From positions 310,728 to 374,727 of the forward strand of contig NZ_LMNG01000012.1 in the NCBI RefSeq assembly GCF_001423295.1: a stretch of DNA of 64,000 nt, read 5' to 3'. The notes beneath the pieces are model-generated. The model ran no database searches. It was not told the DNA's origin and saw only the letters and a program-made list of their open reading frames with translations. Below are positions 7,652 to 16,108 of the stretch, piece after piece. This stretch comes from Methylobacterium sp. Leaf112. GTDB lineage: Bacteria > Pseudomonadota > Alphaproteobacteria > Rhizobiales > Beijerinckiaceae. Within the stretch, counting starts at the first letter, position 1. Every line of letters begins with the position of its first letter. The translations under genes were made by a program, and so were the position numbers.

Positions 7652-8050
7652 TCAGGCCTGCGGCAGGTCCGGGGTGATGCCGAGGTTGGCCATGCCCTCA
7701 GCGAGGAGATCGGCGGCGTTGGGGGTGCCGAGGAGTTCGCGGGCGGCGCCCTCGCCGACGGATTCGCGCTCGCGGGCGAAGCGCACGGCGTCGCCCCACT
7801 CCTCGGCCTCCATGTCGCCGCGCCCGACATAGACCAGCGCGAGGAGGTCGGCGCGCTCGTCGTCGTTGAGCGCCCCGATCATCGACCGGACCTCCTCCTC
7901 GGTGGCGTCGTCGGTGCCCGAGGTGAGGATGTCGGTGGCGCCGTCGTCGATGGCGTTGGAGCCGGAATCCGGGTCCGTCGGGCCCTCCTTCACCTCGACG
8001 GCGCGCAGGCGCAGAATGATCTCGGTGACGGTGTCGACGGCGATGTCCAT
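7652..8050 (-). CDS. DUF3775 domain protein
   Basis: A 132-residue acidic cytosolic protein whose whole length fits DUF3775. It begins MDIAVDTVTEIILRLRAVEVKE, then has the PDSGSNAIDDG linker, the helix EEVRSMIGALNDDERADLL, the motif ALVYVGRGDMEAEEW, and a C-terminal LLGTPNAADLLAEGM segment. The family is alphaproteobacterial and of unknown function. The ATG at 8050 was chosen because it gives the conserved MDIAVDTV beginning. A strong terminator lies just downstream. The gene follows nudC on the same strand after about 100 bases. Confidence 0.8.
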   Translation of the reverse strand: MDIAVDTVTEIILRLRAVEVKEGPTDPDSGSNAIDDGATDILTSGTDDATEEEVRSMIGALNDDERADLLALVYVGRGDMEAEEWGDAVRFARERESVGEGAARELLGTPNAADLLAEGMANLGITPDLPQA

Positions 8051-8150
8051 GGGCGTGTTCCAGACTCGTGGGCCGCCGGGGGCGGCGGCCTCAAGCAGGC
8101 ACAACCCACGAGGTCCGCAAGGGTTCGCGGGCGGGCGTCGGGGCCCGCCC

Positions 8151-9047
8151 TCAGGCGGTCCCATCCACGAAGACGCGCATGAGCAGGTGCGCGATGGCCA
8201 TGGGCGGCGGCACGGTGAGGCCCTCGGGGTGCGTCCCCACGATCATCGCCGACACGTCGTCCCGGGTGAGCCAGCGGGCGTCGGTGAGCTCGACGGGATC
8301 GAGGGTGATCGCCTCGTCGAGGGCCTCGGCGACGCAGCCGATCATCAGGGAGGCGGGGAACGGCCACGGCTGGGACGCGTGGTACGTCACCGCGCCGACG
8401 CGAATCCCGACTTCCTCGAAGGTCTCGCGCCGCACGGCCGCCTCGATGGTCTCGCCGGGCTCCAGAAAGCCCGCGAGGCAGGAATACATCGCCTCCTTGA
8501 ACCGGGGCGAGCGGCCGAGCAGGCAGCGATCCCCCCGCGTGATCAGCATGATCACCACCGGGTCCGTGCGCGGGAAGTGGTGGGTCTCGCAAGACCCGCA
8601 ATCGCGCCGGTAGCCGCCAGCGGCGAGTTCCGTCGGGGCACCGCAATTGGCGCAGAATCGGTTGCGCGCGTGCCAGGCCAGAAGCGATTTCGCCGTGGCG
8701 ACGAGCCCGAGTTCGTGAGGCGTGACGGATCCCTCGGCGGCGAGGCTGCGCAGATCGTTCGTGGCGAGATCGGGGTCGGCGTCGAACGCCTCCGCGCGCT
8801 CCGGCGCCAGGGCGGCGGCGAAGACCGGCGCCCCGTCGAGGCGGCCGAGGAACAGGGTCGGGCCGGGCGCGGCGATGCGCTCCGGATCGAGCAGAGCGGA
8901 GCCGTTCGCGAGCACGATCCGCTCGCCCGCCATGGCGACGAGGCGGGCGCCGGGCGCGGTCAGGAGCGGCACGGCGGCGTCGCTCTCGGCCGAATGGCGC
9001 ACGAGGCGGTTGTGGACGTAGCCGAGACCGGCGAGGGGGTCCGTCAC
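8151..9047 (-). CDS. nudC: NAD(+) diphosphatase / RNA NAD-decapping Nudix hydrolase
   Basis: A 298-residue NudC. A four-cysteine zinc ribbon (CANC then CGSC) is followed by the Nudix box from GFLEPGE to EEVGI and the NADH-pyrophosphatase array SQPWPFPAS. The enzyme hydrolyses NAD(H) to NMN and AMP and can remove NAD caps from RNA. The start is a GTG at 9047, two bases after the HIT gene stop, with GAGG touching it, which implies translational coupling. No ATG start further upstream is compatible with the family N-terminus. The pairing with a HIT protein puts two nucleotide-hydrolysing enzymes in one operon. Confidence 0.9.
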   Translation of the reverse strand: MTDPLAGLGYVHNRLVRHSAESDAAVPLLTAPGARLVAMAGERIVLANGSALLDPERIAAPGPTLFLGRLDGAPVFAAALAPERAEAFDADPDLATNDLRSLAAEGSVTPHELGLVATAKSLLAWHARNRFCANCGAPTELAAGGYRRDCGSCETHHFPRTDPVVIMLITRGDRCLLGRSPRFKEAMYSCLAGFLEPGETIEAAVRRETFEEVGIRVGAVTYHASQPWPFPASLMIGCVAEALDEAITLDPVELTDARWLTRDDVSAMIVGTHPEGLTVPPPMAIAHLLMRVFVDGTA

Positions 9048-9049
9048 CC

Positions 9050-9463
9050 TCAGGCCGCCGCGAACAGGGCGCCGATGCGCTCGATCATCTGGGCGCGGGC
9101 ATGGTGCGGATAGGGCCGGGCCTCGCCCACCCCCCAGACCGGGCGCGGCCAGGCCGGGTCGGACAGGAAGCGCCCGATGACGTGGACGTGGAGCTGGGGC
9201 ACGACGTTGCCGAGTGCGGCGACGTTGACCTTGTCGGGCTTGGCGAGCGCCAGCATCACGCCCGTCGCCAGACGCATCTCGTCCATGAGGGCGTGCGCGT
9301 CGTCCGCGCCGAGATCGGTGATCTCGCTTGCGTCGGGGCGGCGCGGCACGAGGATCAGCCACGGGAAACGGGCATCGTCCATCAGCAGCACGCGGCACAG
9401 GGCGAGGTCGCCGGCATGGACCGTGTCGGCGGCGAGACGCGGGTCGAGGGTGAAATCGGTCAT
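9050..9463 (-). CDS. HIT-family nucleotide hydrolase
   Basis: A 137-residue histidine-triad protein. The signature QLHVHVIGRF (residues about 90-99) holds the H-x-H-x-x pattern, with FPWLILVPRR as the substrate-binding strand earlier and VNVAALGNVVPQLH before the triad. Family members cleave phosphoramidates or dinucleoside polyphosphates; the QLHVH variant without the third triad His (Gly follows) is common in short bacterial members. It is the first gene of a two-gene operon with nudC, with an almost overlapping junction. Confidence 0.85.
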   Translation of the reverse strand: MTDFTLDPRLAADTVHAGDLALCRVLLMDDARFPWLILVPRRPDASEITDLGADDAHALMDEMRLATGVMLALAKPDKVNVAALGNVVPQLHVHVIGRFLSDPAWPRPVWGVGEARPYPHHARAQMIERIGALFAAA

Positions 9464-9520
9464 GGGGGAGCGATGTAGGGCGAAGCGCGCCCGGAAGCGA
9501 GGCGCTCGGCCCCCCCGCTC

Positions 9521-9790
9521 CTACCGCCGGGGCGCGATGATGGCCGGTCCCGCGCTCGGCTCCGGGCGGAACAGCTCATTGCGCTGAATCTGCATCCGGT
9601 TCTGGCTGTTGTCGAATTGCTGCTGGTTCTGGATCCCGCGGATCTGGCTCTGGGTCGAGAGCCGCTCGTTCATGTTGTTGAGGGTGTTGGGATTGCCCGA
9701 GGATTGGGCAAGGGCCGGTCCGGCGCCCGCCGCCAGGAGGGCGAGGGCCGCCAGGGTGCGGGTGGTCGTGATTCGGGGTGACGCGGTCAT
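9521..9790 (-). CDS. exported Gln/Asn-rich protein, 89 aa
   Basis: A Sec signal peptide (MTASPRITTTRTLAALAL, ending ALAQS near residue 31) leads to a mature region of about 58 residues that is rich in Gln and Asn and contains no cysteine. The mature part has repeats of RxxxQ and NQQQ and ends GPAIIAPRR. It resembles small periplasmic proteins of unknown role that are common in Methylobacterium. Another exported protein of similar size lies at 31472-31774. It is divergent from uvrD, with 126 bases between the two starts. Confidence 0.65.
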   Translation of the reverse strand: MTASPRITTTRTLAALALLAAGAGPALAQSSGNPNTLNNMNERLSTQSQIRGIQNQQQFDNSQNRMQIQRNELFRPEPSAGPAIIAPRR

Positions 9791-9916
9791 GGCGAAGCCT
9801 CCCTGTGGGGCGATGGGGTTCTGCCGAGACGACGCGCGGGGCGAAAGCCGGGTTCCCCCACGGGCGCTTTGCCGCCCGCCCTCGACGCCGTTCGCGTTTT
9901 GGTCCAGGGATGCGGC

Positions 9917-12289
9917 ATGAATCAACACCCCGACACGGCGGGGGCCTCGCGGCCGGTGCCCGCTTCCGACGCGCCCACCTCCATCGCCGCCCGCGCCATG
10001 GCCTCCCTCAGGCCGCAGGGCTCGCCCTACCTGGAGGGCCTGAACGACGAGCAGCGCCGCGCCGTCGAGGCGACGGACGGCCCCGTCCTCGTGCTCGCCG
10101 GGGCCGGCACGGGCAAGACCCGGGTGCTCACCACCCGCATGGCCCACCTCATCGCGACGGCCAAGGCGCGCCCCTTCGACATCCTGTCGGTGACCTTCAC
10201 CAACAAGGCGGCGCGCGAGATGAAACACCGCATCGGTGCGCTCATCGGCCCGGCGGGCGAGGGCATGCCGTGGCTCGGCACCTTCCACTCCATCGGCACC
10301 AAGATTTTACGACGCCACGCCGAACTCGTCGGCCTGCGCTCGGACTTCACGATCCTGGGCATGGACGACCAGCTGCGGCTGATGAAGCAGGTGATCGTCG
10401 ACCAGAACATCGACGAGAAGCGCTGGCCCGCCCGCGCCCTCGCCTCGGCCATCGACGGCTGGAAGAACCGCGGCCTCCTGCCCGAGCAGGTGCCGCCGGG
10501 CGAGGCGGGCGCGTTCGCCTTCGGCAAGGGCGGCGCGCTCTACACCGCCTACCAGGCCCGCCTGCTGACCCTCAACGCCGCCGATTTCGGCGACCTCCTG
10601 CTGCTCTGCCTCAAGCTGTGGCGCGAGAACCCGGACGTGCTGGAGAACTACCAGCAACGCTTCCGCTACATTCTGGTGGACGAGTACCAGGACACCAACG
10701 TCGCCCAGTACCTGTGGCTGCGCCTGCTGGCGCAGGGCCACCGCAACGTCGCGTGCGTCGGCGACGACGACCAGTCGATCTACGGCTGGCGCGGCGCCGA
10801 GGTCGACAACATCCTGCGGTTCGAGCACGACTTTCCGGGTGCCACCGTGGTACGCCTGGAGCGCAACTACCGCTCCACCGGCCACATCCTCGCCGCCGCG
10901 TCCGGGCTCATCGCCAAGAACGAGGGGCGCCTCGGCAAGACCCTGCGCACGGAGGACGTGCCGGGCGAGAAGGTGACGGTGGCGGGCGCCTGGGATTCGG
11001 AAGAGGAGGCCCGCCAGCTCTCCGAGGCCATCGAATCGCTCCAGGCCAAGCAGCACCCCCTCTCCGAGATCGCCGTGCTGGTGCGGATCTCGGCGCAGAT
11101 GCGCGAGATCGAGGATCGCTTCGTCCAGTTGGGGCTCCCCTACCGGGTCGTCGGCGGCCCGCGCTTCTACGAGCGCGCCGAGATCCGCGACGCCCTGGCC
11201 TACCTGCGCGTCACCCAGAACCCGTCCGACGACCTCGCCTTCGAGCGGATCTTCAACACCCCGAAGCGGGGCTTGGGCGACGCGACCCTGCAGATCCTGC
11301 ACGGGTATTCGCGGTCCCAGGGCGTGCCCCTGCTGCAGGCCGCGCGGCTCCTCACGGAGACCGACGAGCTGAAGCCGCGCGCCCGCTCCGGGGTGCGCGC
11401 CCTGGTGGAGAGCTTTTCGCGGTGGGCCCGGATGGTCGGCACCAAGCCGCATTCGGAGGTGGCCCAGACCATCCTGGAGGAATCCGGCTACACCGAGATG
11501 TGGCAGAAGGACAAATCCGCCGACGCGGCCGGGCGCCTGGAGAACCTCAAGGAGTTCGTGCGCTCCATGGAGGAATTTCCCGACATGGCCGCCTTCCTCG
11601 AACACGTCTCCCTGGTGATGGAGGCGAGCGAGCAGGAGGGCGCCGACCGGGTGTCCCTCATGACGCTCCACGCCGCCAAGGGCCTCGAGTTCGACACGGT
11701 GTTCCTCCCCGGCTGGGAGGACGGCCTGTTCCCGAACCAGCGGGCGCTCGACGAGAGCGGCCGCGCCGGCCTCGAGGAGGAGCGGCGGCTGGCCCATGTG
11801 GGCCTGACCCGGGCCCGCAAGCGCGCCAAGCTGTCCTTCGCCGTCAACCGGCGCATCCACGGCCTGTGGTCCTCCACGGTGCCGAGCCGGTTCATCGACG
11901 AATTGCCGCCCGGCAGCGTCGACGTCATCGACGCCCCCGCGCATTTCTCTGCCGGCGCCTCGCGCTTCGACCGCAACCCGACGCCGTTCGGCTCGTCCTA
12001 CGGCACCCCGGGCTGGCAGCGGGCGCAGGCCGCGACCGCCAACACCGGCAATTTCGGAAGCACGCCCGCGCGCAATCCGGCCAACCGCGGGTCCGGCCCA
12101 CGCCAGATCGAGGGCGAACTCATCGCGAAATCCACCGGCGCCCCCTCGGCCTTCTCCGTGGGCATGCGGGTGTTCCACACCAAGTTCGGCCCCGGCGACG
12201 TCGCTGCAGTCGACGGGAACAAGCTCACCGTCGATTTCGACAAGGCCGGGCAGAAGATGGTGCTGGACAGCTTTATTCAAGCGGCGTGA
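9917..12289 (+). CDS. uvrD: ATP-dependent 3'-5' DNA helicase UvrD/PcrA
   Basis: A 790-residue superfamily 1 helicase with all motifs in order: Q motif LNDEQRRAV, Walker A AGAGTGKT (about 60-67), motif Ia TFTNKAAREM, Walker B DEYQDTN (about 255-261), motif III DDQSIYGWRGA (about 285), motif IV ERNYRS, motif V LMTLHAAKGLEF and motif VI AHVGLTRARK. The C-terminus has a Ser/Asn-rich linker and a Tudor-like module (GMRVFHTKFGPGDV) that in PcrA/UvrD contacts RNA polymerase. It acts in nucleotide-excision and mismatch repair. ATG 9917 was preferred; an earlier start at 9869 would add 16 residues. Confidence 0.95.
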   Translation: MNQHPDTAGASRPVPASDAPTSIAARAMASLRPQGSPYLEGLNDEQRRAVEATDGPVLVLAGAGTGKTRVLTTRMAHLIATAKARPFDILSVTFTNKAAREMKHRIGALIGPAGEGMPWLGTFHSIGTKILRRHAELVGLRSDFTILGMDDQLRLMKQVIVDQNIDEKRWPARALASAIDGWKNRGLLPEQVPPGEAGAFAFGKGGALYTAYQARLLTLNAADFGDLLLLCLKLWRENPDVLENYQQRFRYILVDEYQDTNVAQYLWLRLLAQGHRNVACVGDDDQSIYGWRGAEVDNILRFEHDFPGATVVRLERNYRSTGHILAAASGLIAKNEGRLGKTLRTEDVPGEKVTVAGAWDSEEEARQLSEAIESLQAKQHPLSEIAVLVRISAQMREIEDRFVQLGLPYRVVGGPRFYERAEIRDALAYLRVTQNPSDDLAFERIFNTPKRGLGDATLQILHGYSRSQGVPLLQAARLLTETDELKPRARSGVRALVESFSRWARMVGTKPHSEVAQTILEESGYTEMWQKDKSADAAGRLENLKEFVRSMEEFPDMAAFLEHVSLVMEASEQEGADRVSLMTLHAAKGLEFDTVFLPGWEDGLFPNQRALDESGRAGLEEERRLAHVGLTRARKRAKLSFAVNRRIHGLWSSTVPSRFIDELPPGSVDVIDAPAHFSAGASRFDRNPTPFGSSYGTPGWQRAQAATANTGNFGSTPARNPANRGSGPRQIEGELIAKSTGAPSAFSVGMRVFHTKFGPGDVAAVDGNKLTVDFDKAGQKMVLDSFIQAA

Positions 12290-12320
12290 GCGGGCTTGTG
12301 GCTGGAAGGCCGCTTTCCCA

Positions 12321-12446
12321 CCCACGACCTCATCCTGAGGTGCCGCGTCAGCGGCCTCGAAGGAGGGCTCCAAAGAGCGCACTGGGTCCTGGAGCCCTCC
12401 TTCGAGGCCTCCGCTTCGCTCCGGCACCTCAGGATGAGGTCGTGGG
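12321..12446. repeat. palindromic intergenic element, nested perfect inverted repeats
   Basis: Two nested inverted repeats form a long hairpin. The outer arms 12321-12345 and 12422-12446 are perfect over 25 bp (CCCACGACCTCATCCTGAGG and so on). The inner arms 12355-12372 and 12390-12407 are perfect over 18 bp. There is no reading frame inside. The sequence style (CCTCATCCTGAGG with CCTCGAAGGAGGG) matches the dispersed palindromic elements known from Methylobacterium and Bradyrhizobium genomes. It starts 31 bases after the uvrD stop and could also terminate that transcript. Confidence 0.85.
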
Positions 12447-12892
12447 TGAGGCGGGGACGAGATTCGCCGGCCCGCGAGAAAACTTCTCTCCGCGCGCCCA
12501 AGTCCGAAATCATGCGGACTTTCTACATCAATGGTCGAGAATATTCGACCGTCATGCCGCCGTCGCTTCCAGTGCGGCATGGTGCATGCAACGATCGATG
12601 GGCGGACGAAGCGTGCCTCACACAACTCCCGATCGCCGCTGGTTCTAAACCGTGGACGCACCGGTGCAGCGGGAGTTTTGCGAGAGACACGAAGACCGGG
12701 CGCCTTCGCCATCCACAGGCAAGGCCGCCCGGCCGGGAACCGCCCACTTGCGGCCGGATTGGCTGGTGACGGACACTGGTTCCCGGTCGAGGGAGAGAAC
12801 GAGGATTACGGTAAGAGGGTTCGGCGCGTCACGTTCAACAGGTGCAGTTCAGATTGAGTCCGGTTGGCCAAGTCCAGGTGGAGTATTGATCG
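12447..12892. other. 446-bp stretch without a supported gene, upstream of phoH
   Basis: No convincing coding sequence was found on either strand. It holds small dyads: GGTCGA/TCGACC around 12533-12550, and CATGCCGC/GCGGCATG around 12553-12581. Base composition is a little lower in GC than the flanking genes. It presumably contains the phoH promoter and might encode a small RNA, but nothing proves this. Confidence 0.4.
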
Positions 12893-13609
12893 ATGAAGAG
12901 ACGGCGCACACGACTTGAACTTGTGGAAGATCGCCCCGTCCGGTTGCACCGGACCCGCTTCGACGAGGAACGCAACCTCAGCCCGATCCAGCCCCTGACC
13001 GACCGCCAGGCCCAGTATCTCGACGCCCTGGCCCTTCACAAGCAGGTGATCGTGCTCGGCCCCGCCGGCACCGGCAAGACCTTCATCGCCGGCACCCGGG
13101 CGGCGGACCAGCTCCGCCAGCGCCGGATCGGCAAGGTGATCATCACCCGCCCAAACGTGCCGTCGGGCCGCTCCCTGGGCTACTTCCCCGGCACCCTGGA
13201 GGAGAAGATCGCCCCCTGGGTCGCGCCGCTGACCGAGACCATGAAGGAACGCATGGGCGCGGCCGCCTTCGATATCGCGGTGAAGACCGGCGACATCGAG
13301 GTGGTGCCGTTCGAGGTGATGCGCGGGCGCACCTTCAAGAACTGCCTCGTGATCCTCGACGAGGCGCAGAACACCACAACGGCCGAGATCAAGATGTTCC
13401 TCACCCGCATCGGAGACGATTGCCAGGTGATCATCAACGGCGACGTGTCGCAGACGGATCTGCGCGAGACTTCGGGCCTGCGCACGGTGATCCACCTCAT
13501 CAAAAGCCGGATGATGCCGATCCCCGTGGTGGAATTCACCCTCGACGATATCGTGCGCTCGGGAATTTGTGCTGATTGGGTGCGGGCTTTCGAGGAAACG
13601 AATCTCTGA
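12893..13609 (+). CDS. PhoH-like ATPase, single-domain
   Basis: A 238-residue P-loop ATPase of the PhoH family, related to the N-terminal half of superfamily 1 helicases. Walker A GPAGTGKT lies at about 57-64, ITRPNVPSG follows, and Walker B LVILDEAQN lies at about 151-159, with TRIGDDCQVIINGDVSQTD as the sensor region. It lacks the KH domain of the longer PhoH/YbeZ proteins that sit in the ybeY operon, so it is the short paralogue, of uncertain role in RNA metabolism or stress. The start is ATG 12893. It is the only gene in its transcription unit unless the Met-rich peptide gene downstream (133-base gap) is joined to it. Confidence 0.85.
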   Translation: MKRRRTRLELVEDRPVRLHRTRFDEERNLSPIQPLTDRQAQYLDALALHKQVIVLGPAGTGKTFIAGTRAADQLRQRRIGKVIITRPNVPSGRSLGYFPGTLEEKIAPWVAPLTETMKERMGAAAFDIAVKTGDIEVVPFEVMRGRTFKNCLVILDEAQNTTTAEIKMFLTRIGDDCQVIINGDVSQTDLRETSGLRTVIHLIKSRMMPIPVVEFTLDDIVRSGICADWVRAFEETNL

Positions 13610-13742
13610 CTCGTGGGTTATCAGCGGCGGGCATCGCGGAGCCCGCCGCTCACTCCGGTGCGCGCCACGTGTCCTTCACCCGCAAGGGCCGGACGTGCAG
13701 ACCGGGTGCCGCACTCGGACAAGAACACAACGGGAGTTCCAC

Positions 13743-13991
13743 GTGAGGAAACTGACCTTCGCCATCGCCGTGCTCGCCTCGCTCGGCGGTGCCAGCCTCG
13801 CCACCTCCGCTTCGGCCGCGCCCGGCGCGCCGATGGGCGTCACCGCCCCCGAGACCGTGTCCACCGTGCAGATGACCCGCATGGAGCGTCGTATGGAACG
13901 CCGCATGATGCGCAACCGGATGGAGCGCCGTATGGAGCGCCGCCACATGCATCGCAAGATGATGCACCGCCGGATGATGCGCCGCATGTAA
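13743..13991 (+). CDS. exported Met/Arg/His-rich short protein
   Basis: An 82-residue product starting at GTG 13743. The first 27 residues are a Sec signal peptide (RKLTFAIAVLASLGG to ASAAPG). After a short linker (VTAPETVSTVQ) the last 40 residues are almost only Met, Arg, Glu and His in repeats such as MERRMERR and HMHRKMMHRRMM, with a 12-bp DNA period. The region would be exported, very basic and highly oxidisable. Methionine-rich periplasmic peptides elsewhere bind copper or act as oxidant sinks (MrpX with MsrPQ); neither is shown here. A strong terminator at 14021-14044 follows, which supports real expression. Confidence 0.6.
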   Translation: MRKLTFAIAVLASLGGASLATSASAAPGAPMGVTAPETVSTVQMTRMERRMERRMMRNRMERRMERRHMHRKMMHRRMMRRM

Positions 13992-14020
13992 TCGATCGCC
14001 GCGCGCGATCGAATCGGAAA

Positions 14021-14044
14021 GGGCCCCTCGCGGGGCCCTTTTTT
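14021..14044 (+). terminator. Rho-independent terminator after the Met-rich peptide gene
   Basis: An 8-bp stem AGGGCCCC (14021-14028) pairs with GGGGCCCT (14033-14040) around a TCGC loop and is followed by a T run (T at 14040-14044). It lies 30 bases after the stop of the Met/Arg-rich peptide gene. Confidence 0.9.
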
Positions 14045-14225
14045 CATTCAGGATAGGATGTGTGTGTTTGGCGAGGCCCGATTTCGTGCTCCCAGGGGAG
14101 ACGAGGCGACGGCCTCTGCCGCAGCGCGCCGTCAGGGCCCGACCGATGCCGTGTCATCCCGGGGCCGTGCAGCGGCATGACACTGGTATCGATCCGGGAG
14201 CGTCTCTCTTCCGGAGCGCGTCCGC

Positions 14226-15755
14226 TCAATCCTTCGCGGCGGCGTTCCTGGTGATGGAGCCGGTGGTCTTCGTGGGCGACTTCGCCGCCTTCTCCTCGGC
14301 GGTGACGATCGTGGCGGGCTTAGGTTTCGCCGGCGGGTTCGCCGCCGCATGGATCTGCCCGGCATGGGCAACCTTCGCCGGGGCCTTCGGAGTGAGCTTG
14401 GCCGGCGCCGGATCGGCCGCGACGGCGGGCGGGATCGTCGCCGCGTCGGCGGCCGGGGTCGCCGGAGCGGGACCGTTGCTGAACAGGTTGCCGAGCAGCT
14501 TCTTGTAGGCGGCCGGATCGCCGTCGGCGTCGGCCACCATCACGCGGGCGGGTTTTGCCGGGGCCGGCTCGGCGGCGGGTTCGGCCTTCGCCATCAGGGT
14601 GGGGCTCGACACACCCGGCTTGGTCTTGCCGGCCTTGGCGGCAGCCTGCGCGGCCGCGGCCTTGGTGGGAATCGGCGCCTCGGCGCTGGCGAGCATCACC
14701 GGACGGCCCTTGGCGTCGACCTCGATCTCGCGGGCGCCCGCGATGGTCTCGGGCCGGCTGACTTCGCCGAGGTGGTGGCGGGCGTAGTCCTTCGGATCGT
14801 AGGGCTGCTCCGGCTCCTCGGGCTTCACCAGGTTGGCGAAGGCCAGGGTGCTGGCCGGCGGCTGCGGCCGGAACACCGGGTTCTGGCTGCCGTCCTCATA
14901 GACCACGCGGGTGGCGGGCGTGCCCTTGGCGACGAGTTCGGCGATCTCGCGGTTGTCGCGGTCGCGCTTCTCGGCGACCTGCGGGTCGACCCGCGGGGTG
15001 CACGAGCCGGCGGCCGCGTCCGAGCCGCCGAACACGTAGCGGGCGCCGCACAGGCCGACCTTCGGCTCCTCGCGCAGGGCCTCGAAGTAATCGGAGCCCT
15101 CCTTGAGGTTCTTCCAGAACGGTGCGTTGGGGTCGTTGCGGAACTTCGCGACGTTCGCCGCCGTCATCCGGAACGGATAGGACTGGAACTGAAACGCCCG
15201 CTGGCCCCCGGCGAAGGAATCGCGCGCCAGCGCATAGATCTCGCCCATGGATTCGTCGGTCATGGCAAAGCAGCCCGCCGACGAGCAGGTGCCGTGGACC
15301 ATGATATAGTTGCCCGTGCGGCCGTTGGCCCGATCGTAGGCGTTGGGGTACCCGGTGTCGAACGAGAGGTAATACGACGAGTTCGGGTTCATCTGCCCCG
15401 GCGTCACCGTGTAGAAGCCCTCCGGCGCCTGGCGGTCGCCCTGCTTGGTCTTGGGGCCGAGCTGGCCCGACCAGCGGCAGATCGGGAACGTCTTCAGGAG
15501 CGCGTACTGGCCGTTGGTGCCGCGCTTCCACACCTCCATCTCCGCTTCCTTCTTGTAGGCGCGGATGAGGATGGGGTCGTTCTGGGCCATGCCCTTCTGG
15601 GTCATGAGCGCGAGGGTCTTGGGCGGCACGGGCGCGAGGGCGCGTAGGGGAACGCCGCCGCCCGTCGAACCGTCCTGGCAGGCGCCAAGCGAGATCGTGA
15701 GCGCGGCGAGGGCAGCGATCACGGACGGGCGCAACGCCGACGGGCGCACAGCCAT
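14226..15755 (-). CDS. L,D-transpeptidase lipoprotein, YafK/YkuD family
   Basis: A 509-residue envelope protein. It has a lipoprotein signal peptide with lipobox LGAC (Cys26). A YafK-type L,D-transpeptidase domain lies at about 60-200, with YALLKTFPICRWSGQLGPK as the family N-terminal strand and the catalytic motif HGTCSSAGC (His154, Cys162). A long Ala/Pro/Lys-rich low-complexity tail of about 200 residues follows. YafK-like enzymes act on peptidoglycan cross-links or on murein attached to proteins. The ATG at 15755 is preferred over the upstream GTG at 15773 since it starts the signal peptide cleanly. The extended tail is longer than in typical family members and may span the periplasm. Confidence 0.85.
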   Translation of the reverse strand: MAVRPSALRPSVIAALAALTISLGACQDGSTGGGVPLRALAPVPPKTLALMTQKGMAQNDPILIRAYKKEAEMEVWKRGTNGQYALLKTFPICRWSGQLGPKTKQGDRQAPEGFYTVTPGQMNPNSSYYLSFDTGYPNAYDRANGRTGNYIMVHGTCSSAGCFAMTDESMGEIYALARDSFAGGQRAFQFQSYPFRMTAANVAKFRNDPNAPFWKNLKEGSDYFEALREEPKVGLCGARYVFGGSDAAAGSCTPRVDPQVAEKRDRDNREIAELVAKGTPATRVVYEDGSQNPVFRPQPPASTLAFANLVKPEEPEQPYDPKDYARHHLGEVSRPETIAGAREIEVDAKGRPVMLASAEAPIPTKAAAAQAAAKAGKTKPGVSSPTLMAKAEPAAEPAPAKPARVMVADADGDPAAYKKLLGNLFSNGPAPATPAADAATIPPAVAADPAPAKLTPKAPAKVAHAGQIHAAANPPAKPKPATIVTAEEKAAKSPTKTTGSITRNAAAKD

Positions 15756-16108
15756 GGGGAACCCCGTTCTCAAAAGTCACGCGTCCGCGGGATTCTCCCG
15801 TCGGACGCCACTCCCCAACCCAATAGCTCCGTTAAACTTACCCTCTTGTTACCGCAAGGCGATGGCAGCGGCGGCCGAGGGAGCCTGTGAATCCCGGGCA
15901 TGGTTCGACGGACCCGCGGAACCCCGCTCCGGAGCCCAACAAACCGTACGCGAAGCCATTGGTGCGGAACGACTTTTGATCGCGGTCGCGGCGTCGTCCA
16001 CCATCCGACGCATGTGCGCTCCCGCACGGCCCGTCCGAATAAACGTTAAAAGGTTCCTGCTACGAACCTGCGACAAAACGTCCAGCGCCCGTATCGTTCC
16101 CCGGTGAG
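15756..16108. other. 353-bp stretch between accA and the L,D-transpeptidase gene
   Basis: No gene is supported here. An interrupted hairpin at 15781-15808 (arms GCGTCCG and CGGACGC) lies 26 bases before the L,D-transpeptidase start on the minus strand. The patch 15820-15860 and the segment around 16040-16080 are less GC-rich and are the likely promoter areas. No terminator with a T run was found after accA. Confidence 0.4.

Noticed and set aside
12321..12446. Insertion sequence at the palindrome
   Set aside because: There is no transposase frame within or beside it and it is only 126 bp; it is treated as a palindromic element.
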